A program made the translations under genes and the position numbers. This document shows, piece after piece, positions 59,007 to 64,000 of a stretch of 64,000 nucleotides of DNA (positions are counted from its first letter, which is position 1; every line of letters starts with the position of its first letter). Below the pieces are notes generated by a model. That model did not search any database and was not told the origin of the DNA. It saw only the letters and a list, made by a program, of their open reading frames with translations. Origin of the DNA: Nocardia sputorum (lineage in GTDB: Bacteria > Actinomycetota > Actinomycetes > Mycobacteriales > Mycobacteriaceae); NCBI RefSeq assembly GCF_027924405.1, contig NZ_AP026978.1, positions 4,774,001-4,838,000 on the forward strand, read 5' to 3'.

Positions 59007-62000
59007 TCAGCTCGCCAGGCAGCCTGGGCCCAGCAGCGCCTTCAGGTCGCCCATCAGTGCCGACGACGGGGAGACGCGTAGGCGGTCGTCGAGTTTCAGC
59101 AGCGTGGTCTTGTCTCGGGCGCCGACGTGCCGGATGTGGACATCCGACGTGCCGGGATGCCTGGACAGGACCCGCTTGAGTTCGCCGATCTTGTCCGGTG
59201 TGCACATCCGGGTGGTGATGGTGACCGCGAGCGGCTTGGCGACGCCGACGGCGGACAGGTCGGGCACGGCGAGATCGTTCGCGATCAGCGAGATCCGGTC
59301 GTCGCGGACCGAGACGCGCGCTTTGACCAGCACCACGGCGTCCTCCACGACGTCCATCCCGTACACGGAGTACGCCTGCGGGAAGAACAGCACCTCGATG
59401 CCACCGGTGAGGTCTTCCAGCTGGGCCGAGGCCCAGGCCAGGCCGTTCTTGTTGATGCGCCGGTTCACCGAGGCGAGAATGCCGCCGACGGTCACCTGCG
59501 TGCCGTCCTTGATGTCGCCTTCGAGGATGGCGGGAATCTGCGTGTCGGCCTGCGCCGCGAGGACATGCTCGACGCCGTTGAGCGGATGTCCGGACACGTA
59601 CAGCCCGAGCATCTCCCGCTCCAGCGCGAGACGGTGCTTGGACTCCCACTCCTCGTCGGGCACCTTCACGTTGAACACCGAAGTCACCGACTCGTCCGCG
59701 TCCAAGCCGCCGAACAGATCGAATTGACCCATCGCCTCGGCCTTCTTGGTGGCCATCACGGCATCGATCGCGTCGGAGTGGATCAGCATCAGGCCCTTGC
59801 GCGGGTGCCCGAGCGAGTCGAAACCGCCTGCCTTGATCAGCGATTCGGTGACCTTCTTGCTCGCGGCGATCGCGTCGATCTTGTTCAGGTAGTCGGAGAA
59901 GTCGGTGAACTTCGACTTCTCCTTGCGCGCCTGGATGATCGAGGCCACGACGTTCGCGCCGACGTTGCGCACCGCGCCGAGACCGAAGCGGATGTCCTTG
60001 CCGACGGAGGCGAAGTTCTGCTCGGACTCGTTGACGTCCGGCGGCAGCACGGTGATGCCGAGGCGGCGGCAGTCGGACAGGTAGACCGCGGCCTTGTCCT
60101 TGTCGTCGCCGACGGAGGTGAGCAGACCCGCCATGTACTCGGCCGGATAGTTGGCCTTGAGGTAGGCGGTCCAGAACGAGACGAGGCCGTAGCCGGCGGC
60201 GTGCGACTTGTTGAACGCGTAACCGGCGAAGGGAAGGATGGTGTCCCACAACGCCTTCACCGCGGCCTCGGAGAAACCGTTCGCGGTCATGCCCTCGTGG
60301 AAGCCCTTGTACTCGGCCTCGAGCACTTCGAGCTTCTTCTTACCCATGGCCTTGCGCAGCGCGTCGGCCTTGCCCATCGAGTAGGAGGCGACCTTCTGCG
60401 CGATGAACATGATCTGCTCTTGGTAGACGATCAGGCCGTAGGTCTCGGCGAGGATGTCCCTGAGCGGTTCCTCCAGCTCGGGGTGGATCGGCTTGATCGG
60501 CTGCCGCCCGTTCTTGCGGTCGGCGTAGTCGTTGTGCGCGTTCATGCCCATCGGGCCGGGCCGGTACAGCGCGAGCACGGCGACGATGTCGTTGAAGCCG
60601 GTGGGCTGCATGCGGCGCAGCAGGTCGCGCATGGGGCCGCCGTCGAGCTGGAAGACGCCGAGAGTGTCACCGCGCGAGAGCAATTCGTAGGTGGCCGGGT
60701 CGTCCAGCGGCAGGTTGTCCATGTCCAGGTCGATGCCGCGGTTCGCCTTGATGTTGTCCAGCGCGTCACCGATGACGGTGAGGTTGCGCAGGCCGAGGAA
60801 GTCCATCTTCAGCAGGCCGATGGCCTCGCAGGACGGGTAGTCCCAGCCGGTGATGATCGCCCCGTCCTGGGGCCGCTTCCACACCGGGATGGCGTCCATC
60901 AACGGCTCGGAGGACATGATCACCGCGCAGGCGTGCACACCGGCGTTGCGGATCAGGCCCTCGAGGCCGCGCGCGGTCTCGTAGATCTTGGCCACGTCGG
61001 GGTTGCTGCCGATGAGCTCACGGACCTCGGCTGCTTCCTTGTACCGCTCGTGATCGGGGTCCATGATGCCCGACAGCGGGATGTCCTTGGCCATGATCGG
61101 CGGCGGGAGCGCCTTGGAGATCTGGTCGGCGATGGCGAAGCCGGGCTGGCCGAACTGGACGCGCGCGGAGTCCTTGATCGCGGCCTTGGTCTTAATGGTG
61201 CCGAACGTGATCACCTGGGCGACCCGGTCGCTGCCCCACTTCTCGGTGGCGTAGCGGACCATCTCACCGCGCCGGCGATCGTCGAAGTCGATATCGATAT
61301 CGGGCGCGGACGGACGCTCCGGGTTGAGGAACCGCTCGAACAGCAGGCCGTGCGGCAGCGGGTCGATGTTGGTGATGCCGAGCGCGTAGGCCACCAGCGA
61401 ACCGGCCGCCGAACCACGGCCGGGACCCACCCGGATACCGACTTCCCGCGCGTGCTTGACCAGGTCGCCGACGACGAGGAAGTAGGCGGGGAAGCCCTTC
61501 TGCTTGATGACGTCGAGCTCGAAGTAGGCGCGGGTGTAGTACTCCTCGGGCACGCCGCCCGGGAACCGGCGCGCCAGGCCGCGGTCGACCTCCTTGCGCA
61601 ACCAGGAATCCTGGTCCTCGCCCTCGGGCACCGGGAAGACCGGCATGCGGTCCTTGAAGGCCCACACGTCGTCGTAGGACTGGACCCGCTCGCCGATCAG
61701 CACCGTGTTGTCACACGCGCCGGGCACCTCGGCGTCCCACAGCGCGCGCATCTCCTCGGCGGATTTCAGGTAGTAGCCGTCACCGTCGAACTTGAACCGC
61801 GTGGGATCCGACAGCGTCTTGCCGGTCTGCACGCACAGCAGCGCCTCGTGGTTGGCGGACTGGTCCTTGGTGACGTAGTGGCAGTCGTTCGTGGCCAGCG
61901 CCGGAATGCCCAGCTGCTTGCCGACGTTCAGCAATCCCTCGCGGACCCGGCGCTCGATGGACAGGCCGTGGTCCATGACCTCGAGGAAGAAGTTGTCCTT

Positions 62001-62555
62001 GCCGAAGATCTCCTGCCACTTGGCCGCGGCCTCCAGCGCCTCACGCTCGTGCCCGAGGCGCAGGCGGGTCTGCACCTCGCCGGACGGGCAGCCGGTCGTC
62101 GCGATGATGCCCTCGGCGTACTGGGCGATGATCTCCGCGTCCATGCGCGCCCACTTGCCGAGCTGGCCCTCGATCGAGGCCAGCGAGGAGAGCTTGAACA
62201 GGTTGCGCAGGCCGGTCGCGTTCTCGGCGACCATGGTCATGTGGGTGTAGGCCCCGGAGCCGGAGACGTCGTCGCCCTTCTGGCTGGGATCGCCCCACTG
62301 CACGCGCTTGGTGTCGAACCGGGAGGCGGGCGCGATGTAGGCCTCGATGCCGATGATCGGCTTGATGTCGTGCTTCTTGGCCGAGTTGTAGAACTCCGAC
62401 GCGCCGTACATATTGCCGTGGTCGGTCATCCCGACCGCGTTCATCCCCAGCCGTTTCGCCTCGGTGAACAGTGGCGAGATCTTGGCCGCACCGTCGAGCA
62501 TGGAGTACTCGGTGTGGTTGTGCAGATGGACGAACGATCCGGACGAGGCGGCCAA
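59007..62555 (-). CDS. dnaE1: DNA polymerase III subunit alpha (replicative DnaE1)
   Basis: The main replicative polymerase, 1182 residues, close to the 1184 of M. tuberculosis DnaE1. It starts with the PHP exonuclease domain ([17 protein letters not shown]), where the His residues that bind metal are kept, so proofreading by PHP is likely as in mycobacteria. The polymerase core has [11 protein letters not shown] near residue 418 with the catalytic acids. A helix-hairpin-helix and OB-fold region completes the C-terminus. I chose the TTG at 62555, with GGAGGAAGGA about five bases upstream, because the PHP domain begins a few residues on. A gene-less gap follows upstream. Confidence 0.95.
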   Translation of the reverse strand: MAASSGSFVHLHNHTEYSMLDGAAKISPLFTEAKRLGMNAVGMTDHGNMYGASEFYNSAKKHDIKPIIGIEAYIAPASRFDTKRVQWGDPSQKGDDVSGSGAYTHMTMVAENATGLRNLFKLSSLASIEGQLGKWARMDAEIIAQYAEGIIATTGCPSGEVQTRLRLGHEREALEAAAKWQEIFGKDNFFLEVMDHGLSIERRVREGLLNVGKQLGIPALATNDCHYVTKDQSANHEALLCVQTGKTLSDPTRFKFDGDGYYLKSAEEMRALWDAEVPGACDNTVLIGERVQSYDDVWAFKDRMPVFPVPEGEDQDSWLRKEVDRGLARRFPGGVPEEYYTRAYFELDVIKQKGFPAYFLVVGDLVKHAREVGIRVGPGRGSAAGSLVAYALGITNIDPLPHGLLFERFLNPERPSAPDIDIDFDDRRRGEMVRYATEKWGSDRVAQVITFGTIKTKAAIKDSARVQFGQPGFAIADQISKALPPPIMAKDIPLSGIMDPDHERYKEAAEVRELIGSNPDVAKIYETARGLEGLIRNAGVHACAVIMSSEPLMDAIPVWKRPQDGAIITGWDYPSCEAIGLLKMDFLGLRNLTVIGDALDNIKANRGIDLDMDNLPLDDPATYELLSRGDTLGVFQLDGGPMRDLLRRMQPTGFNDIVAVLALYRPGPMGMNAHNDYADRKNGRQPIKPIHPELEEPLRDILAETYGLIVYQEQIMFIAQKVASYSMGKADALRKAMGKKKLEVLEAEYKGFHEGMTANGFSEAAVKALWDTILPFAGYAFNKSHAAGYGLVSFWTAYLKANYPAEYMAGLLTSVGDDKDKAAVYLSDCRRLGITVLPPDVNESEQNFASVGKDIRFGLGAVRNVGANVVASIIQARKEKSKFTDFSDYLNKIDAIAASKKVTESLIKAGGFDSLGHPRKGLMLIHSDAIDAVMATKKAEAMGQFDLFGGLDADESVTSVFNVKVPDEEWESKHRLALEREMLGLYVSGHPLNGVEHVLAAQADTQIPAILEGDIKDGTQVTVGGILASVNRRINKNGLAWASAQLEDLTGGIEVLFFPQAYSVYGMDVVEDAVVLVKARVSVRDDRISLIANDLAVPDLSAVGVAKPLAVTITTRMCTPDKIGELKRVLSRHPGTSDVHIRHVGARDKTTLLKLDDRLRVSPSSALMGDLKALLGPGCLAS

Positions 62556-62876
62556 GACGGTCCTTCCTCCCAAGGTCTCGACGGGGGTTGGCTGGACCGA
62601 TTCTAGGCGGGCCCACCGACCGGTTCGGCACGGCTCGCTGGCGTCGCGCAGGTGCCCGGCGTGTCGGTGAGGATGATCACCGGCGCGTCCTGGCGACTCG
62701 CCGTGTGAGCGGCCGATTTCCGCGAGTGTCGGGACTGCACGGAATGCCGCAACCACCGGCCGAGGGCCATGACACGGCGGTACGCTCTGCTTCCCTCCCC
62801 GCGACGCTGCCGGGCGCTTCCGGGGACGGACGAGCACGACAGGCAGGATTGTTTTCCCGAAATCGTGGAGGTGTCG
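62556..62876. promoter_or_regulatory. Divergent promoter region of dnaE1 and an exported-protein gene
   Basis: This 321-base gap holds no supported gene. The dnaE1 side carries the ribosome site and must carry its promoter; ATTCTAGGC, 40-50 bases upstream of dnaE1, is a weak minus-10 candidate. The other half leads to the exported-protein gene. I see no palindrome of note. Confidence 0.35.
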
Positions 62877-63314
62877 ATGAATTCGACCACAGCACTGTTG
62901 ACCGTACCCCTCACCGCGATGGCGGCCATGGTCGCGACGGCCGCGCCCGCGACCGCCGCGCCCGCCGCGTTCGCCACCGTGTACACCCTGGCTCAGGGGC
63001 CGTGCGTGGGTCAGGTGCAGATGTCGGTCAACGGCAACGCCTACCCCAACCAGGCGGCGTTCACCGTGGGCGCGACGCTGGTCGGCACCGGGCCGTGCAC
63101 GCTGCCGATCACGCTGAACTGGCACAACGTCGGCACCGGCCAGGAAGGCACGTTCCAGGTGGTCGCCCAGGGCCCCGGCTACTGGGGCAACAGCAGCCAC
63201 TCCACGCTGTTCGCGCCCGGCATCGGCCAGTTCACCGCGACCGTCACCATCGGCGCGGCGCACTTCCCCGACCCGGGCACCGTCGAGTTCACGGTGCCTC
63301 CGTACCAGGGCTGA
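62877..63314 (+). CDS. Exported protein of unknown function (145 aa)
   Basis: A 145-residue secreted protein. The signal peptide ([20 protein letters not shown] and on) ends near APATAAPA. The mature part has two cysteines (GPCVGQ and GPCTLP), probably in a disulfide, and many small and aromatic residues with strands such as [27 protein letters not shown] and [22 protein letters not shown], so a small beta-sandwich is likely. I do not recognise a family. The ATG has GTGGAGG six bases before it. Confidence 0.72.
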   Translation: MNSTTALLTVPLTAMAAMVATAAPATAAPAAFATVYTLAQGPCVGQVQMSVNGNAYPNQAAFTVGATLVGTGPCTLPITLNWHNVGTGQEGTFQVVAQGPGYWGNSSHSTLFAPGIGQFTATVTIGAAHFPDPGTVEFTVPPYQG

Positions 63315-63615
63315 GACTCCCATAGGCGGACCGCGCCCTCGCCCGGCGGCGACGCGGTCCGCGCTCGACTCGAACCGGCCGGCTTGTACGGCCGCTGTGG
63401 CGATCGTTTGCCGCGAGCGCTCGATCGCCACCCCGCACCCGATCGCCGGGGACCGCGGCGGCCGGCCACTCTCACCGGCTCCAGCCCCCTCGCGCGACGC
63501 TGTCGCCCGTGCCCGCGCTCGACCGCACGCCGTCTTCGCGCTACACGGCCGCCACCGCCCAGCAACCGATCAGATCGGATAATCAGCCCATGAAACCCCC
63601 GCGCCGCTGCCCGCC
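63315..63615. other. Gap upstream of the sensor-kinase gene
   Basis: These 301 bases hold no gene that I can support. They are GC-rich with arginine-heavy chance frames. The right end (GATCGGATAATCAGCC) is AT-richer and may hold the promoter of the next gene, with GGATAAT as a possible minus-10. Confidence 0.35.
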
Positions 63616-64000
63616 ATGACCACCGCGCTCGCCGTCGCGGCCACGGCCGCGTTGATCGCCGGTGCGCTGCTGATCTGGTCGCGCACCCGCAGAGTGGTGA
63701 CCACCCCCGCCGAGCGGGCGGTGCATTCGGCGCTGCACATCGCGTCGCTGGCGGCGGTACCGCTGCGGCGCGGGCTCACCGAGCAGTCCGCCCGGGAGGC
63801 GGCGCCGCACCTGCGGGCACTCACCGGGGCCGAGGCGCTCGCGCTGGCCGATCCCGACGGCACCCTGCTGGCCTGGGACGGGCCGCACGCCGAACTGGCC
63901 GAATACTTCGGCGAAGCCGCCGAGCGCGCCGTCGCGGGCGAGCGTCCGGTGCTCGTCGCCGGACCGGGCCGGGGCGAACACGCGGGGCGCACCCTGATCG
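63616..64000 (+). CDS. N-terminal part of a LytS/BtsS-like sensor histidine kinase (cut by the window edge)
   Basis: The gene runs off the end; 128 codons are visible. A membrane helix at about residues 4-20 (LAVAATAALIAGALLIW) is followed by a domain that begins VVTTPAERAVHSALHIASLAA, then LRRGLTEQSAREAAPHLRAL and ALALADPDGTLLAWDG. This matches the GAF-type N-terminal domain of actinobacterial LytS/BtsS-like kinases as I remember them. The kinase core lies outside the window. I used the ATG at 63616; the ribosome site before it is weak. Confidence 0.68.
   Translation, partial: MTTALAVAATAALIAGALLIWSRTRRVVTTPAERAVHSALHIASLAAVPLRRGLTEQSAREAAPHLRALTGAEALALADPDGTLLAWDGPHAELAEYFGEAAERAVAGERPVLVAGPGRGEHAGRTLI

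Overview
The window is GC-rich chromosomal DNA of a mycolic-acid actinomycete. Codon use, GTG/TTG starts, many MarR/TetR/ArsR regulators and the gene content point to Nocardia or a close relative such as Rhodococcus; I cannot separate the two without a search. From memory of the Mycobacterium tuberculosis map, the backbone follows its Rv1608c-Rv1547 segment in reversed orientation: bcp, his genes, nadC-nadB-nadA, nrtR, bsaP-bioB, bioD-bioF, bioA, treX-treY, ilvA, dnaE1. Lineage-specific genes are inserted between these blocks. I see no rRNA, tRNA, CRISPR array, insertion sequence or prophage.

Region by region. 0-1.7 kb: a BCP peroxiredoxin, a four-helix membrane protein and a MarR regulator. 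1.7-11.1 kb: histidine biosynthesis in two minus-strand runs, hisD-hisC-hisB-hisH and hisA(priA)-hisN-hisF-[F420-type LLM oxidoreductase]-hisI. They are separated by a MarR gene, a divergent SnoaL-like lipoprotein gene and an exported protein gene. 11.3-20.3 kb: a receptor Ser/Thr kinase next to a class B penicillin-binding lipoprotein, an arylamine N-acetyltransferase, a secreted esterase, an MFS/ArsR pair, a TerB-like protein and an AlkZ/HTH_42-type protein. 20.4-24.9 kb: NAD de novo synthesis (nadA-nadB-nadC) divergent from nrtR. 25-29 kb: a small basic protein, a cold-shock protein with a strong terminator, DUF1353 and DUF2567 proteins, bsaP-bioB and the divergent regulator bioQ.

29-37.6 kb: a secreted lipase, an MFS carrier, an ssuABC-type organosulfur importer with an FMN monooxygenase, an alpha/beta hydrolase and an AHSA1-type protein. 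37.9-42.4 kb: bioD, bioF and bioA around a MarR/cupin pair. 42.5-55.2 kb: a MarR-GNAT fusion, treX-treY, a DUF2235 hydrolase, a deazaflavin-dependent reductase, ilvA, a serine hydrolase and treZ on the opposite strand. 55.7-64 kb: a methyltransferase, an exported beta protein, a TetR/Cmx-type efflux pair, dnaE1, an exported protein and the start of a sensor kinase gene cut by the window edge.

The richest layer is regulatory. Three identical-type 13-bp palindromes (TGAAC-N3-GTTCA) precede bioB/bioQ, bioF and bioA and define a local BioQ regulon. A perfect 8-bp inverted repeat ends exactly at the nrtR start codon. Several local regulators (MarR, ArsR, TetR, MarR-GNAT) have readable operators. 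Structurally, treZ appears separated from treXY by an inversion of about 7 kb, and two intergenic regions carry degenerate tandem repeats. I did not find a clearly new multi-gene system; the best candidates for follow-up are the operators, the kinase/PBP pair, the oxidoreductase embedded in the his run and the repeat arrays.
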